DNA of 64,000 nt from contig CAUYUA010000261.1 in the NCBI GenBank assembly GCA_963575675.1, forward strand, positions 18,121-82,120. The letters are read 5' to 3'. This DNA is from CAUYUA01 sp963575675. Lineage in GTDB: Bacteria; Pseudomonadota; Alphaproteobacteria; Azospirillales; Azospirillaceae. Every line of letters begins with the position of its first letter. Position 1 is the first letter of the stretch. The notes below the pieces were generated by a model that was not told the DNA's origin, searched no databases, and saw only the letters and a program-made list of their open reading frames with translations. Shown one piece after another: positions 1 through 9,821 of the stretch. The position numbers were made by a program, and so were the translations under genes.

Positions 1-108
1 GTTTTCTGTAAAGCTCTTAGAGAGCGCTTCACTTGGTGGAGTGGCTTCGGGAGTATCTTATGTTCTGCGCATGAGGGTTTTAGAGGCGCAAAAGCCGCCC
101 CCCCAGAA

Positions 109-149
109 ATTCTTCTCCCCTTTCTTTATTCTTCTCCCCTTTCTTTATT
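109..149. repeat. 19-bp tandem duplication (ATTCTTCTCCCCTTTCTTT x2)
   Basis: Two adjacent identical 19-bp pyrimidine-rich units lie at 109-127 and 128-146, followed by the first three bases of a third. They sit in the 238 bases before the 3' end of the minus-strand phosphatase gene. Apart from a weak inverted repeat near 12-30, I see no gene in 1-238. One plus-strand frame stays open from base 1 to 384, but it runs antisense into the phosphatase and lacks family features. Confidence 0.8.
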
Positions 150-238
150 GTGTATAAGAGCCTTTTGGCTTCAACCGGCGTTCCAATTCGGTGAGACGGC
201 AAGAATCCGCCCGAGGTCAGAATTAGGCAAAAGATTTG

Positions 239-1000
239 TCATAAACTCTGAGCAATCAAAAATTTGCGGTTTTCTTCTTCCAACACCAAACAGCATAAGT
301 TTCCCGAGGAGAACGCGCCGAGGTCAATGCCAATGCGATTGGCGCGGATATCCGGCATGCGGCTTATGGTGTGTCCGTGGATGATCATCTTCTCGAAATA
401 TCCTGGATAACGTAAAAAATCATCTCGAATCCACAGAGTGTCTTCTTCGTTTTGTTGATCGAGTCTGACGCCTGGGCGGACGCCGGCGTGAACGAAGAAA
501 TAGTCTCCGATTTGGTGCGTCCTTTCTAAAGTGCGGAGAAACTTCTGATGTGACTTGGGAATGACTCGAGTTTGCAGAATATGGCGAACCTCCTCCATTT
601 CTTCCAACAGCGGAACTCCCCTGAGAAACTGTGCGCCGTAGCTTTGTAAGGTGGCGCGACCGCCGAATCTAACGAGCCATTGCAAGCCCGCAACCAGATC
701 TCCATCAAGAAAGCGAACAAAGACGTCTTCGTGGTTGCCTTTAAGGGGGATGACCTGAAAATCCGGAGGTAATCCGTTGATCATCAGGTCAAGAAGCGAC
801 TTCGAGTCGGGGCCGCGATCGATATAATCTCCGAGAAAAATCAGAAAACGGCGCTCTACCTCTCTGGCGAAGAAGTTATGTCGAGAAATATCGTTCAACA
901 ATATCGTCAGAAGATCCAAGCGGCCATGGATGTCGCCGACGACGTAGGCTCGGATGTTTTGAGGCAGGCAGGGGGGGAAGAAAGTGGAAGGCGAAAACAT
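239..1000 (-). CDS. PPP-family metallophosphatase (serine/threonine phosphatase / ApaH-like)
   Basis: This 253-residue cytoplasmic protein carries all the calcineurin-like PPP motifs in order: GDIHG (about residue 22), GDYIDRG (about 56), GNHE (about 88), a single HAG (about 170) and HGH (about 208). These residues bind the two metal ions and the phosphate. The family removes phosphate from Ser/Thr proteins or cleaves diadenosine polyphosphates; the sequence alone does not decide the substrate. The length fits bacterial PrpA/ApaH-like enzymes. The gene stands alone, with its 5' end facing a 654-base intergenic region shared with the next plus-strand gene. The ATG at 1000 gives the full domain; no membrane segment is seen. 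Confidence 0.88.
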   Translation of the reverse strand: MFSPSTFFPPCLPQNIRAYVVGDIHGRLDLLTILLNDISRHNFFAREVERRFLIFLGDYIDRGPDSKSLLDLMINGLPPDFQVIPLKGNHEDVFVRFLDGDLVAGLQWLVRFGGRATLQSYGAQFLRGVPLLEEMEEVRHILQTRVIPKSHQKFLRTLERTHQIGDYFFVHAGVRPGVRLDQQNEEDTLWIRDDFLRYPGYFEKMIIHGHTISRMPDIRANRIGIDLGAFSSGNLCCLVLEEENRKFLIAQSL

Positions 1001-1654
1001 GATGGCGCTTCAAGGTATGGGGTTGTTTCTGTCTGAATCGGGGCGGCAGAGGAATAAAAATGACCAATGCCTGATTGTGCGTATTAGAAAATAACTTTAG
1101 TATTTTTGAAGAATTTGTCGAGTGTTGTTTCATGTTAAACGATTGCCTGTGCGAAATAATCGATGCAAAAGCAAGCACGGGGAGAAGAGAGGCGGAAATT
1201 GCAAATTGTGTTATGGAACTTCTTGATATGCGATGAAAAAGGATTCATTATCGAGCATCATCATTTTTCTTTAACAATTCTACTCTGTATCAAGGTGGAA
1301 GCCTTGTGTTAGGATGTCAAAAGATCGGAAGTTCATTGAAAACATGATGGAAACGGGGCGTTAACAAATAAACATCAAATTTGTGATGTTTTGCGTTATA
1401 AAACGAGCGTCATCAAAAGCATTGATGCTGCGCTGTTTTTCTAGAAACTTCCTTTTAGAAGGGAAAATGTCTCGTTTTTTGTGACGTATCGGAATGCTTG
1501 TTGAGCGACCTTTGGATGGTTTTGGTCTCCGACCGGAGAAAATCCGACAGAAGGTGGTTTTATAAGTGGTGATGAAGGTTTTGAGGGGTGTGAAAGGTTG
1601 ATCCGCGCAATGCGGGACGATCTACGCGCATAGCCAAAGGGGGGCGCGCAGACC
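1001..1654. other. Divergent intergenic region, no gene
   Basis: This AT-rich stretch lies between the divergent phosphatase and the small hypothetical gene, so it should hold both promoters. An 8-bp perfect inverted repeat (AAACATCA / TGATGTTT, six-base loop) at 1370-1391 could be an operator or a weak hairpin. I find no convincing ORF on either strand. Confidence 0.5.
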
Positions 1655-2026
1655 ATGGCGCATTATCAGAGACGACAGGAGACGCAACGGCCTCATGAGG
1701 AGCATGCTCTGATGGCCGAATCGAAACGCAACGCCGGGCATCCGGGTTTGGATCGTGTGTCCGTGTGTGGTCGGGCCATTTTCGTTGCCGAGTCGGAGGT
1801 TGAAAAGTGTGATCGAACCGAGCCGGTGAAATTGGCGTGGCGTGATCGCGTGTCGAAACTTCTTGATGATCCAATTGTTCACCTCGTGATGCGTCGGGAT
1901 GGAATTACGCGGGATGACGTCTTCGACGTCATGGAAAAGACCAGAGAAGGTCTTCATGCGCGTTTAGCGTCGATGGATAAACCGGCGGTGTTTCCGTCGT
2001 TGTTGTCGGTTGTTTCGCGGTATTGA
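1655..2026 (+). CDS. Hypothetical protein, 123 aa
   Basis: I do not recognise this small hydrophilic protein. The N-terminal third is rich in Arg, Gln, Glu and His and looks disordered. The C-terminal half (about residues 62-105) looks folded and helical, with the pattern DRVSKLLDDPIVHLVMRRDG. The start at 1655 follows a G-rich stretch (1638-1643) that could act as a ribosome binding site. The antisense ORFs over it have no family features. A palindromic intergenic element lies about 100 bases downstream, the usual position for that family at gene ends in this window. It is plausibly a lineage-specific conserved protein. Confidence 0.5.
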   Translation: MAHYQRRQETQRPHEEHALMAESKRNAGHPGLDRVSVCGRAIFVAESEVEKCDRTEPVKLAWRDRVSKLLDDPIVHLVMRRDGITRDDVFDVMEKTREGLHARLASMDKPAVFPSLLSVVSRY

Positions 2027-2132
2027 GCGCGTTAGGAGCGTCTCAAGGGCAATTAAAATAAAAACGGCTTTCTAATATCGATAATATGAATTATCGACGT
2101 GTGAGTTCCGACTCTTCCGTATGGAAATTAAA

Positions 2133-2378
2133 TGAGGCCGAGGACTGTGTTCCTGGTCGTTCGGGATTGTGAGGAGGGGGAGTGAAAGCTTCCCCTTATT
2201 CGCGAGCGATTCTCCTCTGGGATTGGGTTGTTCTTTATCGATGGGTGGGCAGACAACAAGGCGAGCAGCCTATACAGGCAAATAGTTCCAGAGGATGATC
2301 GTCTTCGCGAATAAGGAAGGCTTTTGTTTTCTCCTCAATAATCCCGAGTGGCCAGGAACTCAGTCTCTGGACCTTTTT
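2133..2378. repeat. Full palindromic intergenic element (copy 1)
   Basis: Two inverted half-elements flank a central spacer. The left half has GAGGACTGTGTTCCTGG, a G-rich/C-rich hairpin with a GAAA loop, and the tip TTCGCGAGCGA. The right half is its diverged reverse complement and ends in CTCTGGACC plus a T-run. The element follows the small hypothetical gene and could act as a terminator. It is more diverged than the copies at 19925 and 33389. Confidence 0.85.
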
Positions 2379-2799
2379 TAGTTCGTTATTTTTGTGACGC
2401 TTTCACGTTCGTGTTCTCGAGAAAGGCGTTTGCCTGAGAATGATATCGTGCGTTGCTTAATGCGTGGCTCCCGTGCTCAAAAAATGGGCGAGTGTTTTTT
2501 GCGTGTGTTTGGCGTGGCGCAAGAATTGTCATTTCGATAAAAATCTCGTTGAGAGAGAAGAGCTGTTGCGTCATAGATGTGTTTTCTTTTCCATCAAACA
2601 CGCTATAAGCAGTCGGCGCGTTTGAGGAAGGGCGTCTTAAAGACGCAGTTCGTAAACGTGCGGAAATAGCGTTTGGCGGCGTTGTGAGGAAGTGATGTCC
2701 TTGCAGCGGCGTTGAGCGGTGACCGGAGCGGCGGCGAAGGTTAGGAACGTAAAAAACGGAATTAGGACGATTTAGGCGATTAAAGGGAGTTACGGTCGG
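2379..2799. other. gltB upstream region, no gene
   Basis: About 420 bases separate the palindromic element from gltB. A 71-codon minus-strand ORF (2386-2601) has no recognisable features. The last 160 bases are G/A-rich and end with a weak purine-rich stretch (AAAGGGAG) before the gltB ATG. This is the likely place for the gltB promoter and any nitrogen-control sites, but I cannot point to a certain one. Confidence 0.4.
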
Positions 2800-5700
2800 A
2801 TGCTGTCGCCGAAAAATTCGGGTCTATATGATCCGAAAAATGAGCATGACGCCTGCGGAGTGGGTTTTGTCGCCCATATCAAAGGAATCAAGAGCCATCG
2901 GATCGTCGCTCAGGGGCTTGAGATCCTGTTGAATTTGGACCATCGCGGCGCGGTCGGGGCGGATCCCTTGGCCAGCGACGGGGCGGGAATCTTGCTGCAA
3001 ATTCCTGATCTCTTCTTTCGCGAAGAAATGGCGGTCGCCGGGGTGACGTTGCCGCCCGCCGGTGAGTATGGCGTGGGTATGGTCTTTTTGCCGCACTCGC
3101 CGTTGAGCCGCTCCGTGTATCAAGAATGGATTGAACAATATATTGTTGAAGAAGGCCAGATTCTGCTTGGTTGGCGCGACGTGCCGGTGGATAACTCCGG
3201 GCTGGGCGAAAGCGTTAAAGCCGTTGAGCCCATGGTGCGCCAAGTGTTCATCGGGCGCGGCTCCGAATGCGCCAATTCCGATTCTTTCGAGCGCAAACTG
3301 GTCGTCATCCGTAAGCAAATCGGCAATGCTCTGGCCAGCAACCCCATGGAGGGCATGAAGGATTTCTATATTCCTTCCATGTCGTCCCGGACGGTCGTCT
3401 ACAAAGGAATGTTGCTGGCGCGGCAAGTGGGCGAATACTATCGCGATCTGAAAGATCCGCGTGTGGTTTCGGCTCTGGCGCTGGTGCATCAACGGTTTTC
3501 CACCAATACTTTTCCGTCGTGGCGGCTGGCGCACCCTTACCGCATGATTTGTCATAACGGCGAAATCAACACCGTGCGCGGCAACGTCAACTGGATGGCG
3601 GCGCGGCGTCACGCCATGCGCTCACAAGTGTTGGGGGCCGATCTTGATAAATTATGGCCTCTGATTCCTGAAGGCCAGTCCGACACCGCGTGCTTCGACA
3701 ATGCTCTGGAGCTGTTGGTCGCCGCCGGTTACTCCATGCCGCACGCGATGATGATGTTGATTCCGGAAGCCTGGGCCGGAAATCCCTTGATGGATGAAGA
3801 GCGTCGTGCGTTCTATGAATATCACGCCGCTTTGATGGAGCCGTGGGATGGTCCCGCCGCCATTGCCTTCACCGATGGTCTCCAGATCGGCGCCACGCTT
3901 GACCGAAATGGGTTGCGTCCGGCGCGTTACTTGGTGACGAAAGACGACTTGGTGGTGATGGCCTCTGAAACCGGCGTGCTCGACATTCCGGAAGATCGGG
4001 TGATCAAGCGGTGGCGTCTGCAACCAGGGAAAATGTTCCTGGTCGACATGCAGGAAGGCCGCATTATCGATGACGCGGAATTGAAGGCCTGCTTGGCCAA
4101 ATCCAAGCCCTATCGCGAGTGGCTGAAGCAATCCGAAATCGTTTTGGAAGACTTGCCCGCGCGTCCTTTGTCTCAGAATCTGTCTTCGGCGTCGTTGCTC
4201 GATCGGCAGCAAGCGTTCGGCTATACTCAAGAAGACGTCGCTATTCTGCTGGACCCAATGGCCGTCAACGGGGAGGAAGCCGTCGGCTCCATGGGCGCCG
4301 ACGCGCCGTTGTCGGTGCTCTCCGACAAGCCGAAGCTTCTCTACACCTACTTTAAACAGTGTTTCGCGCAAGTCACCAACCCGCCGATCGATCCGATTCG
4401 CGAAGAGTTGGTGATGTCTTTGGTGTCTCTGATCGGGCCGCGCCCCAACCTGCTGGGTGTTGAGCAGACGGAGACGCACTGGCGGTTGAAAGCGCTTCAG
4501 CCGATTTTGACCGATGAGGATATGGCGAAGATTCGCCACATCACCGATCAAGTCGCCGCCTTCAACACGCGGACTTTGGGTATTGCCTATCCGGCCGCCG
4601 AGGGGGCTGCTGGAATGGGGCCGGCCTTGGATCGGCTTTGCACCGCTGCGGTCGAGGCGGTCAACAGCGGCAAAAATATTTTGGTGCTCTCTGATCGCTC
4701 GGTGTCCGCCGACCGCATCGCCATTCCCGCTTTGTTGGCCACCGCCGCCGTCCATCATCATCTTATTCGGCACGGACTGCGCACTTCCACGGGGTTGGTG
4801 GTTGAAACCGGCGAGGCGCGCGAGGTGCATCACTTCGCGCTGTTGGCGGGATTCGGCGCCGAGGCCGTCAATCCTTATCTTGCCTTTGAGACCCTGTTGG
4901 ATCGAAAGGCGCGTTTGGGCGTAGACTCCGAGAAAATCCGTAAGAACTACATCAAGGCGGTGGGGAAGGGATTGCTGAAGGTGATGTCCAAAATGGGCAT
5001 TTCCACCTATCAATCCTATTGCGGCGCGCAAATATTCGACGCCATCGGCCTTGCGACCGCCTTCGTCAATCGCTATTTTACCGGCACGTCCTCTACGGTG
5101 GAGGGCGTCGGCTTGGCGGAAATCGCCGAGGAGACGGTTCGGCGGCATCGTTTGGCCTTTGGCGACGCCCCGATTTATCGTCACGCTCTCGACGTCGGCG
5201 GCCAATACGGCTACCGCATTCGCGGTGAGGATCATGCTTGGACGCCCGAAAGCGTCGCAAAATTGCAACATGCCGTGCGCGCCAATAATCTTGAAAGCTA
5301 TGAAGAGTTCTCGCGCCAGATCAATGATCAGGCCGAACGATTGTTGATGTTGCGCGGCTTGCTCGATTTCAAGGCCGGAACTCCGGTTCCCTTGGAGGAG
5401 GTCGAGCCCGTTTCGGAGATCGTCAAGCGTTTCGCCACCGGCGCCATGTCGTTCGGCTCGATTTCGCGCGAGGCTCATACGAATTTGGCGATCGCCATGA
5501 ACCGGATCGGCGCCAAGTCGAACACCGGCGAAGGCGGTGAAGAGCCGGAGCGCTTCACGCCCATGGCCAACGGCGATTCTGCGCGTTCGGCCATTAAGCA
5601 GGTCGCGTCTGGTCGATTCGGCGTCACAACGGAGTATCTGGTCAACGCCGACGACATCCAGATCAAAATGGCTCAGGGCGCCAAGCCCGGCGAGGGCGGT

Positions 5701-7431
5701 CAGTTACCCGGCCATAAAGTGGCTTTGCCGATTGCGCGCGTGCGTCATTCCACTCCCGGCGTGACTTTGATCTCGCCGCCGCCCCACCACGACATCTATT
5801 CAATCGAGGATCTGGCCCAGCTTATTCACGATCTGAAGAACGTAAATCCTCAGGCTCGAATCAGCGTCAAGCTGGTTTCCGAGGTTGGAGTCGGCACGGT
5901 TGCTGCGGGCGTCGCGAAGGCGAAGGCCGATCACGTTACGATTTCCGGTTATGATGGCGGGACGGGCGCCAGCCCTCTCAGTTCGATCACCCACGCCGGG
6001 TCTCCATGGGAAATCGGCTTGGCTGAAACGCACCAAACACTCGTTCATAATAAGCTCCGTAGCCGCATCGCGGTGCAGGTGGATGGTGGTTTGCGCACAG
6101 GTCGGGACGTGGTGGTCGGCGCGTTGCTCGGCGCGGATGAGTTCGGTTTCGCCACCGCGCCTTTGATCGCTTCCGGGTGCGTCATGATGCGCAAGTGCCA
6201 TCTCAACACTTGCCCGGTCGGCGTCGCCACTCAAAATCCGGAGCTGCGTAAGCGTTTCTCCGGGCAGCCGGAGCATGTCGTCAATTACTTCTTCTTCGTC
6301 GCCGAAGAAGTGCGCGCGTTGATGGCCAAACTCGGGTTCCGCACTTTCAATGAAATGGTCGGTCGTTTGGATCGCCTTGACATGCGGAAGGCGGTTAAGC
6401 ATTGGAAAGCCAAAGGGCTGGATTTCTCTCGTCTGTTGGCTATGCCGGAGACCAAGCCGGGCGTTCGGATATTTAATTGTGAACAGCAAAACCATGGTCT
6501 CGACAAGGCTCTGGACCAATTGCTGATCGCTCAGGCGCAGACGGCGTTGGAGAGCGGGAAGCCCGTTAAGATTGCCGCAACCGTGCGCAACGTCAATCGC
6601 ACTGTCGGCGCGATGCTTTCAGGCGAGGTGGCGCGGCGTTATGGCCATCGTGGATTGCCTGAAGACACCATCTCGATCAAGGCGCGGGGCGTCGGCGGGC
6701 AGAGCTTCGGCGCTTTCCTGGCTCACGGCGTCAGCATCGAGCTGGAGGGCACCGCCAATGACTATGTCGGAAAAGGTTTGAGCGGCGGTCGAATCGCCAT
6801 TTACTTTCCGCCCGAAGCCAAGCTGGAGGCGATGGAAAACATTCTGATCGGCAACACCGTTCTTTATGGCGCGATCACCGGCGAATGCTATTTTAGCGGC
6901 GTGGGCGGTGAGCGTTTCGCCGTGCGGAACTCGGGGGCCGTTGCGGTGGTCGAGGGCGTTGGCGATCACGGTTGCGAGTACATGACCGGAGGCGCCGTGG
7001 TGGTGCTGGGTGAAACCGGTCGTAATTTCGCCGCAGGCATGAGCGGCGGAGTCGCCTATATTCTCGATGAGCGCGGCGATTTTGCTTTGCGTTGCAACAA
7101 GAGCATGGTCGATTTGGAAGTCGTCTCGGAAGAAGCGTCTTCCCCCGCATGGGCCGACGGTAAAAAAGACGGCGTTACGGTTGCTCAGATCATGGAGAAC
7201 CCGCTGCGTCACGACGCCGCGCGGTTGCGCGTTCTGATCGAACGTCATCTGCATTACACCAACAGCGTTCGCGCGCGGCGTATTCTTGCCGAGTGGGATG
7301 CGTATCTCCCGAAATTCGTCAAGATCATGCCGATCGATTATCGGCGCGCCCTCAAAGAATTACAGGAACAGGCCGCGTCGGCTCCGGGAGAGCAACGGCA
7401 AGACGCGCGAGTGGAGAAGGCTCATGGGTAA
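2800..7431 (+). CDS. gltB: Glutamate synthase (NADPH) large subunit
   Basis: The alpha subunit of glutamate synthase makes two glutamates from glutamine and 2-oxoglutarate in ammonia assimilation, together with GltD. At 1543 residues it has normal length. The N-terminal amidotransferase domain has its nucleophile at Cys19 in HDACGVGF, so an 18-residue propeptide should be removed. The central domain and FMN-binding synthase barrel (about 870-1230) contain the GGTGASPLSS and QVDGGLRTGRD motifs. The CxxxxxC-type 3Fe-4S cysteines sit in GCVMMRKCHLNTCPVG. A C-terminal GXGXG beta-helix follows. The gene overlaps gltD by 8 bases, so the two are one transcriptional unit. Long antisense ORFs are shadows of its codon bias. 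Confidence 0.98.
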   Translation: MLSPKNSGLYDPKNEHDACGVGFVAHIKGIKSHRIVAQGLEILLNLDHRGAVGADPLASDGAGILLQIPDLFFREEMAVAGVTLPPAGEYGVGMVFLPHSPLSRSVYQEWIEQYIVEEGQILLGWRDVPVDNSGLGESVKAVEPMVRQVFIGRGSECANSDSFERKLVVIRKQIGNALASNPMEGMKDFYIPSMSSRTVVYKGMLLARQVGEYYRDLKDPRVVSALALVHQRFSTNTFPSWRLAHPYRMICHNGEINTVRGNVNWMAARRHAMRSQVLGADLDKLWPLIPEGQSDTACFDNALELLVAAGYSMPHAMMMLIPEAWAGNPLMDEERRAFYEYHAALMEPWDGPAAIAFTDGLQIGATLDRNGLRPARYLVTKDDLVVMASETGVLDIPEDRVIKRWRLQPGKMFLVDMQEGRIIDDAELKACLAKSKPYREWLKQSEIVLEDLPARPLSQNLSSASLLDRQQAFGYTQEDVAILLDPMAVNGEEAVGSMGADAPLSVLSDKPKLLYTYFKQCFAQVTNPPIDPIREELVMSLVSLIGPRPNLLGVEQTETHWRLKALQPILTDEDMAKIRHITDQVAAFNTRTLGIAYPAAEGAAGMGPALDRLCTAAVEAVNSGKNILVLSDRSVSADRIAIPALLATAAVHHHLIRHGLRTSTGLVVETGEAREVHHFALLAGFGAEAVNPYLAFETLLDRKARLGVDSEKIRKNYIKAVGKGLLKVMSKMGISTYQSYCGAQIFDAIGLATAFVNRYFTGTSSTVEGVGLAEIAEETVRRHRLAFGDAPIYRHALDVGGQYGYRIRGEDHAWTPESVAKLQHAVRANNLESYEEFSRQINDQAERLLMLRGLLDFKAGTPVPLEEVEPVSEIVKRFATGAMSFGSISREAHTNLAIAMNRIGAKSNTGEGGEEPERFTPMANGDSARSAIKQVASGRFGVTTEYLVNADDIQIKMAQGAKPGEGGQLPGHKVALPIARVRHSTPGVTLISPPPHHDIYSIEDLAQLIHDLKNVNPQARISVKLVSEVGVGTVAAGVAKAKADHVTISGYDGGTGASPLSSITHAGSPWEIGLAETHQTLVHNKLRSRIAVQVDGGLRTGRDVVVGALLGADEFGFATAPLIASGCVMMRKCHLNTCPVGVATQNPELRKRFSGQPEHVVNYFFFVAEEVRALMAKLGFRTFNEMVGRLDRLDMRKAVKHWKAKGLDFSRLLAMPETKPGVRIFNCEQQNHGLDKALDQLLIAQAQTALESGKPVKIAATVRNVNRTVGAMLSGEVARRYGHRGLPEDTISIKARGVGGQSFGAFLAHGVSIELEGTANDYVGKGLSGGRIAIYFPPEAKLEAMENILIGNTVLYGAITGECYFSGVGGERFAVRNSGAVAVVEGVGDHGCEYMTGGAVVVLGETGRNFAAGMSGGVAYILDERGDFALRCNKSMVDLEVVSEEASSPAWADGKKDGVTVAQIMENPLRHDAARLRVLIERHLHYTNSVRARRILAEWDAYLPKFVKIMPIDYRRALKELQEQAASAPGEQRQDARVEKAHG

Positions 7432-8869
7432 GCCGACCGGTTTTTTAGAAATTCGTCGCCGAGACCACGATCGTGCGCCGGTGGCGGAGCGCATCCAGCA
7501 CTATCGCGAGTTCGTCATCACCATGCCCGAGCAAGACATGCGCGGGCAGGGCGCCCGTTGTATGGCGTGCGGAATTCCTTTCTGTCATAGTGGTTGTCCG
7601 ATCTCTAATCTGATCCCCGATTGGAACGATCTCGTCTATCGGGGCGAGTGGCGGGAAGCCTTATTGACGCTGCACTCCACCAACAACTTCCCGGAGTTCA
7701 CCGGGCGAGTGTGTCCGGCTCCGTGCGAGGCCGCTTGCACGCTCAACATCAATGACGACGCCGTCACGATCAAAAATATCGAACGCGCCATTGTCGATAA
7801 GGGATGGGAAGAAGGTTGGATTGTTTCCGAGCCGCCTGCGCGTCGCACCGGAAAACGGGTGGCGGTGATCGGCTCTGGGCCGGCGGGTTTGGCGTGCGCT
7901 CAGCAACTGGCGCGCGCCGGTCATTCCGTCACCGTGTTTGAAAAGGCCGACCGCATTGGTGGTTTGTTGCGTTACGGCATTCCCGACTTCAAGCTCGATA
8001 AGAACCTGATAGATCGTCGCGTTAAGCAGATGACCGAAGAGGGCGTCGAGTTTCTTGCCCGTTGCAACGTCGGTTCGAGTGTTCAGGCGGGAGTCTTGGT
8101 CTCGTCGTTCGACGCCGTGGTGCTGGCGGGGGGATCGCAGAAGCCGCGTGATTTGCCGGTTCCCGGACGTTCATTGAGTGGAATTCATTATGCGATGGAT
8201 TTCTTGACTCAACAGAACCGTCGCAATGCTGGGGACGATATTCCGGCTTCTGAGCGCATCAGCGCCACCGGAAAGCATGTGGTGGTGATCGGTGGTGGAG
8301 ACACCGGGTCGGACTGTATCGGTTCTTCGATTCGTCAGGGCGCAGCCTCGGTGACGCAGATCGAGATTATGCCGAAACCACCCGAGCAAGAGAATCGTTC
8401 ACTGACTTGGCCCAATTGGCCGAATAAGATGCGCACCTCGACCTCGCAAGAGGAAGGCTGTGTCCGCGATTGGAGCGTCGCCACTAAGCAGTTCTCCGGT
8501 GACGAGCGCGGCGCCGTTCGGGCCTTGCATGGCGTTCGAGTCGATTGGAGCAATGGAGCCAATGGTCGAATGCAGATGGCCGAGGTTCCGGGCTCCGAGT
8601 TTGTCTTGAAGGCTGATTTGGTGTTGCTGGCTATGGGGTTCGTCCATCCGATTCAAGAGGGAATGCTCAAAGAATTAGGCGTGGCGCTCGATTTGCAGGG
8701 GAATGTCAAGGCCGATACAAATTCTTATCGCACGTCGGTTGATAAAGTGTTTGTGGCGGGCGATATGCGGCGAGGACAATCTCTTGTGGTGTGGGCGATT
8801 CGTGAAGGGCGACAAGCTGCGCGTTCTGTTGATCAGTTCTTGATGGGCAAGACGGAATTGCCGCGATAA
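7424..8869 (+). CDS. gltD: Glutamate synthase small subunit (beta)
   Basis: This flavoprotein passes electrons from NADPH through FAD and 4Fe-4S clusters to GltB. The 481-residue protein starts at the ATG at 7424 inside the end of gltB, with GGAG just upstream; the frame is open further upstream, but that part lies within gltB. N-terminal cluster cysteines occur in CMACGIPFCHSGCP and CPAPCEAAC. The FAD-binding GSGPAGLACA (about residue 149) and the NADPH-binding GGGDTGSDC (about 290) are intact, and the C-terminal motif VFVAGDMRRGQS closes the FAD site. Length and motif order match the family. Confidence 0.98.
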   Translation: MGKPTGFLEIRRRDHDRAPVAERIQHYREFVITMPEQDMRGQGARCMACGIPFCHSGCPISNLIPDWNDLVYRGEWREALLTLHSTNNFPEFTGRVCPAPCEAACTLNINDDAVTIKNIERAIVDKGWEEGWIVSEPPARRTGKRVAVIGSGPAGLACAQQLARAGHSVTVFEKADRIGGLLRYGIPDFKLDKNLIDRRVKQMTEEGVEFLARCNVGSSVQAGVLVSSFDAVVLAGGSQKPRDLPVPGRSLSGIHYAMDFLTQQNRRNAGDDIPASERISATGKHVVVIGGGDTGSDCIGSSIRQGAASVTQIEIMPKPPEQENRSLTWPNWPNKMRTSTSQEEGCVRDWSVATKQFSGDERGAVRALHGVRVDWSNGANGRMQMAEVPGSEFVLKADLVLLAMGFVHPIQEGMLKELGVALDLQGNVKADTNSYRTSVDKVFVAGDMRRGQSLVVWAIREGRQAARSVDQFLMGKTELPR

Positions 8870-8905
8870 TTTTTACCCGGATCAAACCTCGGTAAAAAAG
8901 TTGAA

Positions 8906-9020
8906 AGGGATCAGGGACTCTGACCCTGGTCACCGGGAATCATAAGGGGGGGCGATCGTCCCCCCTTGTTTGCCGTAAGGCAAAACTCGCGAAAGCTGCA
9001 AAAGTTCGCCTTATGGTGGT
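8906..9020. repeat. Palindromic intergenic element, single half with variant tip (copy 2)
   Basis: This half-element has a CAGGGACTCTGACCCTG hairpin and a G-rich/C-rich hairpin with CGATCG in the loop. Its tip is TTTGCC-GTAA-GGCAAA instead of the usual TTCGCGAA form, so the stem changed but pairing and a GNRA loop remain. It lies about 40 bases after gltD. The rest of the gltD-cheW gap (to 9240) shows no gene. Confidence 0.8.
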
Positions 9021-9240
9021 GGTTTATGTAATCGGCTGCTGTGAGCGTATGCGGGGTCAACAAGAACCGCGTTTGGCTTCAGGAAAAGTTAGGCGAAATC
9101 TCTGGTCGCCGCAGACGTTCTGTGGCAAGAAGAAGCCAAGGGAAAACAGAGGGATGAACGGAGCGTTGTTCCGTTGACCTTATTGTAATGTTGGTCAGAA
9201 TCTTGCTGTTGTTCATGACGTCCACGATAAGGAGCCGCGC

Positions 9241-9786
9241 ATGTCGATGCATTCGTCATCTCTTACGACGTTTTCCGGTCGAGGGGTTGGGGTGGCTCCG
9301 GCTGCCGCCGTCAGTGCGGCGTCTTCTACGGGTGAAAACCAGCACATCACGTTCACCGTCGGAAGTGAGGAATACGGCATTAATATTCTGGCGGTTCGAG
9401 AGATTCGGGGGTGGACTCCGGAAACAAAGCTTCCCAACTTGCCGCATTATGTGCGCGGCGTGATCAATTTGCGCGGCGCGATTATCCCGATTGTCGATTT
9501 GCGGATACGATTCGGTGGTGGAGCGACCGACGCCACAAAACATCATGTGGTCATTGTCGTGTTGGCGGGCGATGGCAAAATGTGGGGATTACTTGCCGAT
9601 ACGATTTCTGATATTTTGGCGATTCCTCATGATCAAGTGCGTCCAACTCCGGGGATTGGGCGCGAGCTGTCTGATGACGCCTATCTAACCGGATTGTTTA
9701 CGGCGCATCAGCGGATGGTTGCTCTTTTGGATATTAACAGGTTGTTTTCTCAGGCTAAGTCTGAGTTTGAGGCTGCGGGAGATTAG
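9241..9786 (+). CDS. cheW: CheW-type chemotaxis coupling protein
   Basis: This 181-residue protein couples methyl-accepting receptors to the CheA kinase. The CheW domain spans about residues 33-175, with the typical ITFTVGSEEYGINILAVREI opening, the LPHYVRGVINLRGAIIPIVDLR core and a C-terminal ALLDINRLF strand. An Ala/Ser/Gly-rich 30-residue N-terminal extension precedes it. AAGGAG lies seven bases before the ATG. No other chemotaxis gene is adjacent, so it is an isolated cheW; the motility genes in this window lie 43 kb away. It could serve a minor receptor array or a non-motility pathway. Confidence 0.95.
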   Translation: MSMHSSSLTTFSGRGVGVAPAAAVSAASSTGENQHITFTVGSEEYGINILAVREIRGWTPETKLPNLPHYVRGVINLRGAIIPIVDLRIRFGGGATDATKHHVVIVVLAGDGKMWGLLADTISDILAIPHDQVRPTPGIGRELSDDAYLTGLFTAHQRMVALLDINRLFSQAKSEFEAAGD

Positions 9787-9821
9787 GTTTCTTCTTTGTT
9801 TTCTGCATTATGCCATCAATA

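Noticed and set aside
1..384. Plus-strand frame open from base 1
   Set aside because: It has no recognisable protein pattern and overlaps the phosphatase gene antisense; its openness is likely chance.
3652..5478. 608-codon minus-strand ORF inside gltB
   Set aside because: It is antisense to a fully conserved gltB and has no family features; GC-biased third positions keep the opposite frame open.
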